Source: Chloroflexota bacterium
GTDB lineage: Bacteria > Chloroflexota > Dehalococcoidia > Lucifugimonadales > Lucifugimonadaceae
Assembly: GCA_018650185.1 (NCBI GenBank)
Contig: JABIGL010000022.1
Span: forward strand, 1-51,462
Reading direction: 5' to 3'
DNA: 51,462 bases
Positions 43,819 to 51,462 of this stretch are shown here, piece after piece; positions within the stretch are counted from its first letter, which is position 1, and each line of letters starts with the position of its first letter. A program made the translations under genes and the position numbers. A model generated the notes under the pieces. It had not been told where the DNA came from. It saw only the letters and a list, made by a program, of their open reading frames with translations, and searched no databases.

Positions 43819-45027
43819 TTACCCTTGGACAGTCGTAATCACCGTCGCTGGATCAGCCAGGAAGTCCTCCCGCAGCGCCGTGCCAATACCCGGGTCTTCT
43901 GGCGCAAACACGATGCCGTTCTCTATGCGCGGCAATCGGTCCACCACACGGCCGTACACCTCGTGGATGAACGCTCGCGTCGTTTCCTGGATGAATGCGT
44001 TCGGGGCGTGCATGCACATGTGAATCCCGGCAAACAGGTTCACCGGCCCGTTGCAGTCGTGCGGCGTCGCCGGGACCTTGTGAGCCTCGGCGAGCGACAT
44101 CACCTTGCGGGCCTCTGTGAAGCCGCCGACAAACGTCGTATCAAACATCAAGATTCGTATCGCACCGCTCGACAGCATCGGACGGTAAGCCTCCGCGGTC
44201 GCCAGCGTCTCGTTGCCGAGGACAGTCAGATGGGTCCGTTCTTGTACCTGCCGTAACCCCTCCACGTTGTCCGCAGAAGTCACGTCCTCGACCCAGTACG
44301 GCTCCACCTCTTCAAGCGCGTTCACGATCTTCACGGTGGACGGGATGTTCCACATTCCGTGGAGTTCCGCCATGATCTCAATCTGGTTGCCAACCCGCTC
44401 CCTGATCTTTCGGAACGGCTCCATGCCCTTATTCACATCCTCGGCGGAGATGTGCTGGCCGTTCGTTTTTTGCACGAACTGGTCAAAAGGCCAGATCTTC
44501 ATGGCCTTGACGCCTTCGGACAGCAAGCTCTCAGCCACGCTCCCGGCGTCGTTCAGAAAGCCTTGCAGATCGTCGTACTTGCCTGCTGGGGTTTCGTGGT
44601 CAGTTGGCGAGGACAATCCGAACGCGGTCGAACCCTGCCGGACGGCGTATCGCCAATCCGCGCAGGTGTTGTAGATCGGGATACTGTCCCGAACACGACC
44701 ACCCAACGCTTGATGGACGGGCGCGTTGGTCGCCTGGCCGACTATATCCCAAAGTGCGATGTCTACCGCGGAGATAGCTCGCCATTCGGCACTGCCGTTC
44801 GGGCCGATGCGGCTTCGAGACTGCATACCTTCGTGTAACTCGGCCACCTGCATGGGGTCCTTGCCGATCAGGTAGGGCGCGAGTTCAGCGCGAATATGTG
44901 CTTCGGTCGGAGCAGACACGGCGGTCGATTCACCGAGGCCAATTAACCCGCTGTCGGTATGTATTCGGACCCACACCCAGCGAGGGATGTTGGAAGTCCG
45001 GACGGTCTCAACCTTTGTGATTCTCAT
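43819..45027 (-). CDS. Enolase-superfamily dehydratase (mandelate racemase/muconate lactonizing type), copy 1
   Basis: The 402-residue protein has the capping domain and a modified TIM barrel. Active-site residues that can be read off are Lys177 (MKIWPFDQF), Glu221 and His223 (AELHGMWN), Glu247 (WVEDV), Glu273 (GNETL), Asp296 (MFDTTF) and His323-Asp324 (TPHDCNGP). The D/E-x-H pattern on the third strand is that of sugar-acid dehydratases such as galactonate or mannonate dehydratase. It is the most diverged of three adjacent paralogs and follows copy 2 by 10 bp. The substrate is not predictable with confidence. Confidence 0.9.
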   Translation of the reverse strand: MRITKVETVRTSNIPRWVWVRIHTDSGLIGLGESTAVSAPTEAHIRAELAPYLIGKDPMQVAELHEGMQSRSRIGPNGSAEWRAISAVDIALWDIVGQATNAPVHQALGGRVRDSIPIYNTCADWRYAVRQGSTAFGLSSPTDHETPAGKYDDLQGFLNDAGSVAESLLSEGVKAMKIWPFDQFVQKTNGQHISAEDVNKGMEPFRKIRERVGNQIEIMAELHGMWNIPSTVKIVNALEEVEPYWVEDVTSADNVEGLRQVQERTHLTVLGNETLATAEAYRPMLSSGAIRILMFDTTFVGGFTEARKVMSLAEAHKVPATPHDCNGPVNLFAGIHMCMHAPNAFIQETTRAFIHEVYGRVVDRLPRIENGIVFAPEDPGIGTALREDFLADPATVITTVQG

Positions 45028-45037
45028 ATGGAAGTAA

Positions 45038-46249
45038 TTAAAGCTCGCTGACTTGTACGGTTAACAGATCGCTCTTCAGGAACTTTTCCGTGAAATCCAG
45101 GCCCAAACCCGGGGCGTCCGAAACGGAGGCAAAGCCGTCCTCCACCTTCGGTAGCGCCGTAACGATATCGTTGTACCAGGTGGCGCGGTAAGACCTCACC
45201 GTCTCCTGGATGTAGGTATTGGTGGCGTTCAGGCTCAAGTGCACACCGGCCATGAAGGCGATCGGTCCGACGCAATCATGAGGCGCTATCGGGATGCCGA
45301 ACGACTCTGCCATTGTGGCGACACGCTTGGCTTCAGATATTCCGCCGACCCATCCGAGATCGAACATGCAAATATCCGTCGCCTGCTTTACGAACATCTC
45401 TCGAAACGACCAGCGGGTGGATACACCCTCGCTGGCGATTGTCGGGATGTTTGTGCTGGTCCGGAACTGCGCAAGTGCGTCCAGATTGTCCATCTGTACC
45501 GCGTCCTCAAACCACAGGGGTTTGAACGGAGTCACCGCCTGGGCGATCTTGATAGCCGAAGGCAGATTCCACGACTGGGTCATCTCCACGGCGACTTCCA
45601 TCTGATCGCCCATCGCTTCGTGGATCAGTCGGAACGGTTCGGTACCCGCTTCCAGATCTTCAAGGGATATGAACTGGCCGTTGGTTTTGGCGGCGAACTG
45701 GGAGAAGGGCCAGATTTTCATCGCCCGAAAACCATCTGCATGGAGGCTTTCGGCAAGTCCTACAGGATCAATCAGGGAAGCGTACGCGTCATCATACGGT
45801 CCCTTGGGTACGTAGTCGGGCGAACCAGGCTTCGGACCCTCAGTACGATCCATGTAGAACGGATAGCCGACGCAGGTGTTGTACACCTTGATTTTGTTCC
45901 GACTCAACCCGCCAAGCAGGTTGTAGACAGGCTCACCAACCCGTTTGCCAAATAGGTCCCACAGGGCGATGTCGATAGCAGACAGGGCCCGCATTTCCGC
46001 TCCACGAGAACGCATGCCGCCCGCCATCTTTGCCAGATTAGACCAGTGCAAATCCAACTGGCTGGCATCCTTGCCGAGCAAGTACTCGGCGGCATCGGCG
46101 TGAATGAACGCGTGTACCGGCGCGGGTGACCCCGGTGTCTCGCCGACGCCGAATAATCCATCATCCGTGTGGATCTTGACGAACGCCAGGTTTGGGTACT
46201 CGCCGTGATGGAAAGTCTCGATCCTGGTTATTTTGGGCGATTTCGCCAC
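45038..46249 (-). CDS. Enolase-superfamily protein, copy 2, with His-to-Thr change
   Basis: This 403-residue paralog starts with GTG and aligns without gaps to copy 3, with most residues identical. Lys178 (MKIWPF), Glu222, Glu248 (WFEDAV), Glu274 (ASEGVS), Asp297 and His324-Asp325 (APHDCVGP) are present. On the third barrel strand it reads EMTQSWN, so Thr224 occupies the position of the His in copy 1 (ELHGMWN) and copy 3 (EMHQLWN). That His is a catalytic acid/base in galactonate-dehydratase-like enzymes, so this copy has probably changed its reaction or substrate. It lies 10 bp from both neighbours. Confidence 0.9.
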   Translation of the reverse strand: MAKSPKITRIETFHHGEYPNLAFVKIHTDDGLFGVGETPGSPAPVHAFIHADAAEYLLGKDASQLDLHWSNLAKMAGGMRSRGAEMRALSAIDIALWDLFGKRVGEPVYNLLGGLSRNKIKVYNTCVGYPFYMDRTEGPKPGSPDYVPKGPYDDAYASLIDPVGLAESLHADGFRAMKIWPFSQFAAKTNGQFISLEDLEAGTEPFRLIHEAMGDQMEVAVEMTQSWNLPSAIKIAQAVTPFKPLWFEDAVQMDNLDALAQFRTSTNIPTIASEGVSTRWSFREMFVKQATDICMFDLGWVGGISEAKRVATMAESFGIPIAPHDCVGPIAFMAGVHLSLNATNTYIQETVRSYRATWYNDIVTALPKVEDGFASVSDAPGLGLDFTEKFLKSDLLTVQVSEL

Positions 46250-46259
46250 GATACGGCGG

Positions 46260-47471
46260 CTAAAGCTCCGTGGTCCGCACAGTTAACTGGTCGCTGTTCA
46301 TGAACTTGTCGGTGAAGTCCAAACCCAGCCCCGGGTCGTCCGAGACCGACGCAAAGCCGTTCTCCACCTTTGGCAGCACGGTCACGATGTCGTTGTACCA
46401 GGTGGCGTTGTAGGCCCGTACGGTTTCCTGGATGAAGGTGTTTGTGGCGTTCAGGCTCAGGTGAACATCCGCCATGAAGGCGATCGGCCCCACGCAGTCG
46501 TGCGGTGCAATCGGTATGCCGAAGGCCTCCGACATCGTGGCGATTCGCTTGGCCTCAGAGATTCCGCCGACCCAGCCGAGGTCGAACATCGTTATGTCGA
46601 CCGCCTGCTTCACGTACATCTCGCGGAAGGTCCAGCGCGTCGATACGCCCTCCGAGGCGATGGTTGGAATATTAGTCGTCTTGCGGAACTGCGCCAGAGC
46701 GTCCAGATTGTCCATCTGGACTGCATCCTCAAACCACAACGGTTTGAACGGAGTCACCGCCTGGGCGATCTTGATCGCCGACGGAAGGTTCCACAACTGG
46801 TGCATTTCGACGGCGACCTCCATCTGGTCGCCCATCGCCTCGTGGATCAATCGGAACGGCTCGGTGCCCTTCTCGACGTCCTCGGCCGAGATGTGCTGGC
46901 CGTTCGTCTTGGCGACGAACTGGTCAAAGGGCCAGATCTTCATCGCCCGGAAACCTTCTGAATGAAGGCTCTGCGCCAGACCGACGGGGTCCGTCAGGAA
47001 TGCGTGTTGGTCCTCGTAGGGACCGTCTGGGCGGTAGTCGACCGAACCCGGCTCGTAAACGCCGCTACGGTTCACACCGTACGAATATCCGGCGCAAGTG
47101 TTGTAGACCTTGATCTTGTCCCGGCTCAACCCGCCCATCACGTTGTAGGTGGGCTCGTTCATCCGTTTGCCGAACAGATCCCAGAGAGCGATGTCGATTG
47201 CCGACAGGGCGCGCATCTCGGCGCCTCGTGACCGCATACCACCGGCCATCTTCGCCAGGTTGTGCCAGTGCCAGTCGACCTGGCTTGCGTCTTTGCCGAG
47301 CAGGTACTCCGCAGCATCGGCGTGAATGAACGCGTGAACCGGCTCAGGCGACCAGGAAGTCTCACCGATTCCGAACAACCCGTCGTCCGTGTGGATCTTG
47401 ATGAAGACCAGCTTCGGGTACTCGGTGTGCTCAAAGGTCTCGATTTTTACGATCTTCGGCGATTTCGCCAC
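46260..47471 (-). CDS. Enolase-superfamily dehydratase, copy 3
   Basis: I chose the GTG at 47471, which gives 403 residues and the same N-terminus (VAKSPKI) as copy 2; a TTG seven codons upstream is possible. Metal and catalytic positions are intact: Lys178, Glu222 and His224 (EMHQLWN), Glu248, Glu274, Asp297 and His324-Asp325. Copies 2 and 3 are a recent tandem duplication. The family removes a proton alpha to a carboxylate; here dehydration of an aldonic or aldaric acid is the likely reaction. It is downstream of the double-cupin gene. Confidence 0.91.
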   Translation of the reverse strand: MAKSPKIVKIETFEHTEYPKLVFIKIHTDDGLFGIGETSWSPEPVHAFIHADAAEYLLGKDASQVDWHWHNLAKMAGGMRSRGAEMRALSAIDIALWDLFGKRMNEPTYNVMGGLSRDKIKVYNTCAGYSYGVNRSGVYEPGSVDYRPDGPYEDQHAFLTDPVGLAQSLHSEGFRAMKIWPFDQFVAKTNGQHISAEDVEKGTEPFRLIHEAMGDQMEVAVEMHQLWNLPSAIKIAQAVTPFKPLWFEDAVQMDNLDALAQFRKTTNIPTIASEGVSTRWTFREMYVKQAVDITMFDLGWVGGISEAKRIATMSEAFGIPIAPHDCVGPIAFMADVHLSLNATNTFIQETVRAYNATWYNDIVTVLPKVENGFASVSDDPGLGLDFTDKFMNSDQLTVRTTEL

Positions 47472-47496
47472 GAGTCCATGCCTTTCGTGCAATAGG

Positions 47497-47544
47497 TCTC
47501 CCTCTCCCAGCTGGAGAGGGCCAATTGTTTCAGGGTGAGGGAGA
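47497..47544. repeat. REP-like palindromic element CCCTCTCC/GGAGAGGG
   Basis: CCCTCTCC (47500-47507) and GGAGAGGG (47513-47520) form a perfect hairpin. TCTCCCTC (47497-47504) can alternatively pair with GAGGGAGA (47537-47544). Sequences of this type recur between genes in many bacterial genomes. It occupies the gap between the double-cupin gene and enolase copy 3. Confidence 0.6.
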
Positions 47545-47570
47545 AGTTCGTTAGGGGTACGGGTTGAAGC

Positions 47571-48545
47571 CTAAGAAAGCTGCTCGCTGGTCTTCGGAAC
47601 ATCCATCCAGCTGACCTCGATATCAGCCTTTTCCTGGCCGCAAACATCGCAGTCAGCGTTCCAGTGGCCTCCGGGTGGCATCGCCACGGCCAATCGCATC
47701 GAAGTCTCTTTGCCTTCGGTTGTGATGTGATGCGTCGTTCCCCGCGGAACCCATACAAGGTCACCCTTGCTGGCGACGAAGGTCTTCCCTCCGCTCAATT
47801 CCCATCGGATCTGGCCCTGTTGGACGTACCACCACTCGTCGAAATCCTTGTGGTAGTGGGGCATGTTGCCGCTACCTTCCGGCTGCGTGAGCCAGGTAGC
47901 GATGTTCCGTTCATCTGACACGACGAACTCATGCCACTCGTCTTCACCCTTGTGCTTCTCGTTAAGCGCGTCCAGCTTCGTGTGCAGCACTCCTGGCCAG
48001 TCGTTGTTGTCTATACGGGGAGAGATTGGTCCGGTAACCGTGTCCGAAATAGTCAGAGAGCCCGGTGCGATCACATCGGATATGCCGAAGATGTCCGGTG
48101 CGTCCGGCGCGTGGTCACACACTTCACACGGCGAGCGATAGTGCTCGGCCGGGGGCTGCGATACAGCGAAACGGAGAGACAGACCGTCGCCCACGTTCTT
48201 GATGTGGTGTACGGATCCACGGGGCACCCAGACCACGTCGCCCTCGGTGGCAATCACTTCCCGGCCACCCGTGTAGTGCCACTGAATCGTCCCCCGCATT
48301 ACGATCCACCACTCGTCAAAATCCTTGTGCCAGTGGGGGATGTTGCCCGTACCCGGGTCGTTTGCGATGAGCGTCCCGTTATTCCGTTCGTCGTGGATGA
48401 GCGACAACGACCACGGTGCGGGGCCTTTGGCGTCTACGACATCCTGGATTCGCGTGTGAATCCTGCCCGGTGAGTCGGCGTTGTCGACGCGGGGCGCTAT
48501 CGGACCTTGGACGGTGTCTGCGATTTTGACTTCGCTCGTGACCAA
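47571..48545 (-). CDS. Double-cupin protein resembling 3-hydroxyanthranilate 3,4-dioxygenase, with paired CxxC motifs
   Basis: The 324-residue product consists of two tandem cupin modules of similar sequence. Each carries the metal motif H-x-H-(x)3-D-E-W-W (PHWHKDFDEWW and PHYHKDFDEWW) and the closing VPRG-x-x-HHI. Each module ends with a CxxC pair (SPCEVCDH and ADCDVCGQ). In bacterial 3-hydroxyanthranilate dioxygenase, a single cupin is followed by a rubredoxin-like four-Cys site; here the two pairs could together bind one metal. No kynurenine-pathway gene is nearby, so the substrate is open. The start is TTG with GGAG upstream. It heads the enolase cluster. Confidence 0.85.
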   Translation of the reverse strand: MVTSEVKIADTVQGPIAPRVDNADSPGRIHTRIQDVVDAKGPAPWSLSLIHDERNNGTLIANDPGTGNIPHWHKDFDEWWIVMRGTIQWHYTGGREVIATEGDVVWVPRGSVHHIKNVGDGLSLRFAVSQPPAEHYRSPCEVCDHAPDAPDIFGISDVIAPGSLTISDTVTGPISPRIDNNDWPGVLHTKLDALNEKHKGEDEWHEFVVSDERNIATWLTQPEGSGNMPHYHKDFDEWWYVQQGQIRWELSGGKTFVASKGDLVWVPRGTTHHITTEGKETSMRLAVAMPPGGHWNADCDVCGQEKADIEVSWMDVPKTSEQLS

Positions 48546-48705
48546 TGCGTTCTCCTGAGTCTGGACGTTTCAGTACGGACGCGCCGCCCGCGGCGATCCG
48601 CATGTTACTCCTGACGACCGTGACTGCGAAGGGCCAGGGTGAGTCTGGGATCATGGCGATATCAGTGACCGCTGCGACATTCCAAACAAACCAGGGTTCG
48701 CCTGC

Positions 48706-48711
48706 TAGAAT
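48706..48711 (+). promoter_or_regulatory. Possible -10 element (TAGAAT) of a leaderless transcript
   Basis: TAGAAT ends 9 nt before the ATG of the small membrane protein, and no Shine-Dalgarno precedes that ATG. This spacing fits a -10 hexamer giving a leaderless mRNA. The -35 element is not clear. Confidence 0.3.
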
Positions 48712-48720
48712 CCCGGCAAC

Positions 48721-48990
48721 ATGGCATTCAGCGCACTCATATTCCCGATGCTTGTGATGACCCTCACCGCAGGCGTGTTTACGACCGCATGGCGTAGCGA
48801 TTCGCCGATGCGTGCGTTCAGGCGTAGTTTCCTGCTGACCTTCGCGTTGGTGCTGCTCACGCCCTGGGTTGGCGCCTACTCCGCAGAGACCGCTATCGTG
48901 AACAGCACGGTGGCCGGATTGCTGGCTGCGGGGATGTGGTGGGTGCTGCAACGACGGTTGCTGGCCGCGATCCCTCATTCGCCGGGCTAG
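48721..48990 (+). CDS. Small hydrophobic membrane protein, unknown function
   Basis: This 89-residue product has two or three membrane helices (about 3-22, 35-52 and 60-78) separated by a basic loop (WRSDSPMRAFRRSF), and no recognisable domain. No ribosome-binding site precedes the ATG, but a TAGAAT hexamer just upstream could drive a leaderless transcript. It stands alone on the plus strand, divergent from the double-cupin gene and ending 4 bp before the stop of the GNAT gene. Coding is supported by the hydrophobic pattern and clean ends only. Confidence 0.6.
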   Translation: MAFSALIFPMLVMTLTAGVFTTAWRSDSPMRAFRRSFLLTFALVLLTPWVGAYSAETAIVNSTVAGLLAAGMWWVLQRRLLAAIPHSPG

Positions 48991-48994
48991 TTAG

Positions 48995-49477
48995 TTAGCC
49001 CCGTGCCAGCTTCTCGATTCCCGGCTGAGTGAGCCGATACGAGAGCCAATCGTCCATATCCTCGAAACCGAGCTGATGATAGAACTCCCGCGTTGGATTC
49101 CAGTCCAGCACCGATAGCTCAAATCTGGCGCAGCCACGTTCTTCGGCGATGCGCGCCAACTCCTGCATCAGATCCAGGCCAAGACCGTATCCACGCGCCT
49201 GCTCCTCCACGTAAAGGTCTTCCAGGTACAGCCCTGGCTTCCCGATCCACGTCGAGTAGTTGTGGAAAAAGAGGGCGAACCCGACGGCCTTTCCGTCCAG
49301 TTCGGCGAGAAGTGCCTCAAACCGGGGCGAATCCCCGAACCCGTCTCGCAAGACATCAGACTCGGTCAGCTGAACTGTCTCCACCGGCTCTTTTTCGTAG
49401 ATTGCCAGTGACCGAACCAGTTCGACGATAGTACCGGCGTCACCCGGCATGGCGGCGCGTACGTTTTTTGTTGGCAT
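48995..49477 (-). CDS. GNAT-family N-acetyltransferase, diamine acetyltransferase-like
   Basis: The 160-residue product carries a GNAT fold with the acetyl-CoA loop EEQARGYGLGLDLMQEL and the C-terminal WNPTREFYHQLGFE. Together with IGKPGLYLEDLYV this is typical of the spermidine/spermine or thialysine acetyltransferase branch. It would acetylate a small amine, but the substrate is not fixed by these motifs. It follows larA by 27 bp and is probably co-transcribed with it. Confidence 0.9.
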   Translation of the reverse strand: MPTKNVRAAMPGDAGTIVELVRSLAIYEKEPVETVQLTESDVLRDGFGDSPRFEALLAELDGKAVGFALFFHNYSTWIGKPGLYLEDLYVEEQARGYGLGLDLMQELARIAEERGCARFELSVLDWNPTREFYHQLGFEDMDDWLSYRLTQPGIEKLARG

Positions 49478-49504
49478 GCGGTGAGTCCCTCCGGAACGAT
49501 TGGG

Positions 49505-50761
49505 TCAGGAAATGTAAGGGATCGTCTGCGGCCCCTCGGGCAGGACGCAAATCGTGGCGTCTCCGTCCGCCGCGTCGACGACCGCCTGGATATCGTCAAT
49601 AGCTTCAAAGTGCGCGGCCTGAAGCTGCGCATCGGACAACCGATCCGTTTTCACGAGCACCTGTGCATGCATCTGGATTTTCGCCTGTATCTGGACCTGC
49701 CACTGGTCTGGCTCAGAGTAGCCCGGTGTTTCGATCATCTGCATCAACGACGCGGGATCAGGCCGAGATGAAAGGATTTCGGAATAAGAGCCGTGGTCGG
49801 GGATGCCGTCGCGACACTCTGAGGCACACACGATCAGCCCGCCCGGCTTGACCACGCGAGCCGCCGCCGACATGCCTTTGACGGCCTGATACAGGTTCTG
49901 GTCCAACGGATACCCGGAGTTGCTTGTCACTACCAGATCAAACGGCCGGGTGACCGGTTGCATCGAGTCCAATTTTGCCTGTGCGCAGGCAGCGACGTGC
50001 ATCGCGAACAGCTCACCGGCGTATAAGCCCGTCACTTCCTGGTCGCTGTTGAGCACCACGTCCATGCTGAAGTCTGGCGGTGCTACCCGAGCGATGGCCC
50101 GAACGTCGTCGTGCACCGGGTTGCCTTCGATCACTCCCCATGTCGCGTCCGGGTGCCCTATCCGGGCGGCATCGTGGAGCGTGAGCACCGTGTCGATTCC
50201 GGCGAGCCCCGGTGCGATCATCTTTGGCCCGCCGCTGAACCCCGCAAAGAAGTGCGGCTCCACGAACCCGGTCGTGATCCGTAGATCGGCACCTGTCCAT
50301 TCACGATTCAGCTTCACTGGGACGCCGTTGCCGACCATCCCCAGATCATCCAGCGTGCTCTCATCGCGCGCCACGTGATTCACGATACGACAGGCATCAA
50401 AGATCTCATCGCCGAGCATGCTCCGGACCTCATCATCCGTATTAGACCGATGAGTTCCAGTGGCGATAAGAATCGTGACATCTTCTGGCCGTATCACGCC
50501 CTCAAGCTCATCAAGAATCGCCTGCACCATTAACAGGCGGGGTTGGGCGCGGGTGACATCACACACCGAAATGGCAACGCGCTGTCCCTTACGGGCAATC
50601 TCCCTGAGCGGTCGAGCGTTGATCGGCGACCTCAGGGCGTTCTGGATAGCGCGTTCGGGATCCGGAAGAGCAGGTCTGAAGGTTGGCGTAATGACAGTGC
50701 TCCGCCCATCTGGCAGGTCCAACGGGAGGCGGCCATCGCCGTATGCAAGTTCAACTTTCAG
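49505..50761 (-). CDS. larA: Nickel-dependent lactate racemase family protein, probable CTG start
   Basis: The product keeps LarA hallmarks: ATGTHRSN, the substrate/cofactor region GFVEPHFFAGFSGGPKMIAPG with the conserved His and Lys, and NSGYPLDQNLYQAVKG. LarA uses a nickel pincer nucleotide made by LarB, LarC and LarE, none of which is in the window; many homologs act on other 2-hydroxy acids. The first usual initiator (TTG 50722) would begin inside the conserved N-terminus. Reading back to CTG 50761 gives MKVELAYGDGRLPLDLP, exactly the family start, and a TAA lies 7 codons further upstream with no ATG, GTG or TTG between. I therefore propose CTG (418 residues). Confidence 0.9.
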   Translation of the reverse strand: MKVELAYGDGRLPLDLPDGRSTVITPTFRPALPDPERAIQNALRSPINARPLREIARKGQRVAISVCDVTRAQPRLLMVQAILDELEGVIRPEDVTILIATGTHRSNTDDEVRSMLGDEIFDACRIVNHVARDESTLDDLGMVGNGVPVKLNREWTGADLRITTGFVEPHFFAGFSGGPKMIAPGLAGIDTVLTLHDAARIGHPDATWGVIEGNPVHDDVRAIARVAPPDFSMDVVLNSDQEVTGLYAGELFAMHVAACAQAKLDSMQPVTRPFDLVVTSNSGYPLDQNLYQAVKGMSAAARVVKPGGLIVCASECRDGIPDHGSYSEILSSRPDPASLMQMIETPGYSEPDQWQVQIQAKIQMHAQVLVKTDRLSDAQLQAAHFEAIDDIQAVVDAADGDATICVLPEGPQTIPYIS

Positions 50762-50959
50762 GGTCGTCGACTTTCTTACTTAAACGGAGTTCGGAATCGG
50801 GTCGTTTGCCCGATGGTTGTTGTATTAAGCCCCATCGTACAGGGATGGTCACGCGATTGGTCCTTGAATGGGGTTGGCAGCTTGACCTGCATGCGGTACA
50901 CCTCATGGGGGATCGCGCGCCATGTGGGGGCAGGGCTGCTTCGATTCCGGTAGGGGGGC

Positions 50960-51462
50960 ATGATGACGTCTGACTGGCAGGCGTATACACCGGCGACGGA
51001 GCTCGCCGAAGCGGTCCGATCTCGCCGGTTATCTCCGGTCGAAATCACGGAGGCCGCGCTTAGAAGAATTGACGATTCTCAGCCCGTATTAAACGCGTTC
51101 ATAACCGTCGCACATGACGAAGCGATGAAACAGGCGTACGAGGCCGAAAAAGCTGTCACGCGGGGCGACGAACTCGGACCCCTCCACGGTGTTCCCTTCT
51201 CGGTCAAAGACCTAGTCAACACCCGGGGCGTGCGAACCACCATGGGTTCGCTGATATTTGAGAACAACGTCCCGGAGAACGACGCAGTGCCGGTGGCCCG
51301 CCTGCGTGCTGCCGGGGCCATCATGGTCGGTAAGACCACTACGCCTGAATTTGGCCACAAGCCATTTACCCGTGCACCACTCTTCGGCGACACACCCAAC
51401 GCGTGGGATCAGGACCGTATTGCCGGTGGCTCAAGCGGTGGAGCTGCCGTGGCTGCTGCTGC
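50960..51462 (+). CDS. Amidase signature family protein (truncated by the window end)
   Basis: The visible 167 residues are the N-terminal part of an amidase signature enzyme. The catalytic Lys lies in GVPFSVKDLVNTRG, the conserved TTTPEFGHKPFT is present, and the Gly/Ser-rich motif GGSSGGAAVAAAA holds the cis-Ser and begins the nucleophile segment just before the window ends. Family members hydrolyse amides, including aryl amides, malonamide or Glu-tRNA; this one is not GatA-specific by any motif seen. Tandem ATGs at 50960 and 50963 follow a strong AGGGGGG site. It is divergent from larA. Confidence 0.93.
   Translation, partial: MMTSDWQAYTPATELAEAVRSRRLSPVEITEAALRRIDDSQPVLNAFITVAHDEAMKQAYEAEKAVTRGDELGPLHGVPFSVKDLVNTRGVRTTMGSLIFENNVPENDAVPVARLRAAGAIMVGKTTTPEFGHKPFTRAPLFGDTPNAWDQDRIAGGSSGGAAVAAA

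Overview
The window looks like chromosome from a GC-moderate, free-living bacterium of the phylum Chloroflexota, most plausibly a marine SAR202/Dehalococcoidia-type lineage. The reasons are indirect: a MoxR-DUF58-transglutaminase operon, several paralogous enolase-superfamily sugar-acid dehydratases, a GMC oxidoreductase with a small partner subunit, an HpcH/HpaI aldolase, LarA, PIG-L and SDR enzymes, and no LPS-type or phage structural genes. There is no rRNA or ribosomal protein gene here, so the placement is an inference. TTG starts are unusually frequent (about nine genes), and two conserved proteins (FolC, LarA) appear to begin at CTG.

Layout. 1-609 has no convincing gene but carries a detached 3' half of tRNA-Val, probably an attachment-site scar of an element lying off the left edge. 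610-1056 holds tRNA-Leu(CAG), tRNA-Arg(GCG) and tRNA-Val(TAC). 1142-6186 is a MoxR ATPase, DUF58 and membrane transglutaminase-like operon; the last protein has Ser in place of the catalytic Cys. 6198-10097 (minus) is dnaE plus a DUF2007 protein. 10357-14663 (minus) runs folC, fabF, then two zinc-ribbon/RDD membrane proteins separated by a decayed 3' end of a second fabF, which records a tandem duplication. 14964-16908 has a ketopantoate reductase and a DUF4097 lipoprotein. 17496-19514 (minus) has an SDR lacking the usual catalytic Lys and an HtrA-type lipoprotein protease. 19799-28260 is a four-gene ABC exporter operon (two giant FtsX permeases, two ATPases, one ATPase with an AbrB-like tail), followed by an alpha/beta hydrolase, an S51-like protein and a PIG-L deacetylase.

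From 30665 most genes are on the minus strand and look catabolic: an HpcH aldolase, tandem Lin0512 proteins and acyl-CoA ligase operon (30665-33868); a gluconate-dehydrogenase-like GMC oxidoreductase (with an apparent frameshift) and its subunit 3 (34023-36215), divergent from an OsmC protein; a membrane-anchored LuxR-type regulator (36793-37965) and MutS2 (38096-40528). A hydrolase and a secreted fibronectin-III protein with 11-residue repeats follow on the plus strand. 42872-48545 is a sugar-acid cluster: a double cupin, three enolase-superfamily enzymes and a uronate-dehydrogenase-like SDR. The window ends with LarA plus GNAT on the minus strand and a truncated amidase.

The working picture for 30-51 kb is oxidation of sugars or uronates to aldonic/aldaric acids (GMC and SDR dehydrogenases), dehydration by the enolase paralogs, and retro-aldol cleavage by the HpcH-type aldolase. 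Substrates are not determinable from the sequence. No CRISPR array, insertion sequence or complete mobile element was found.
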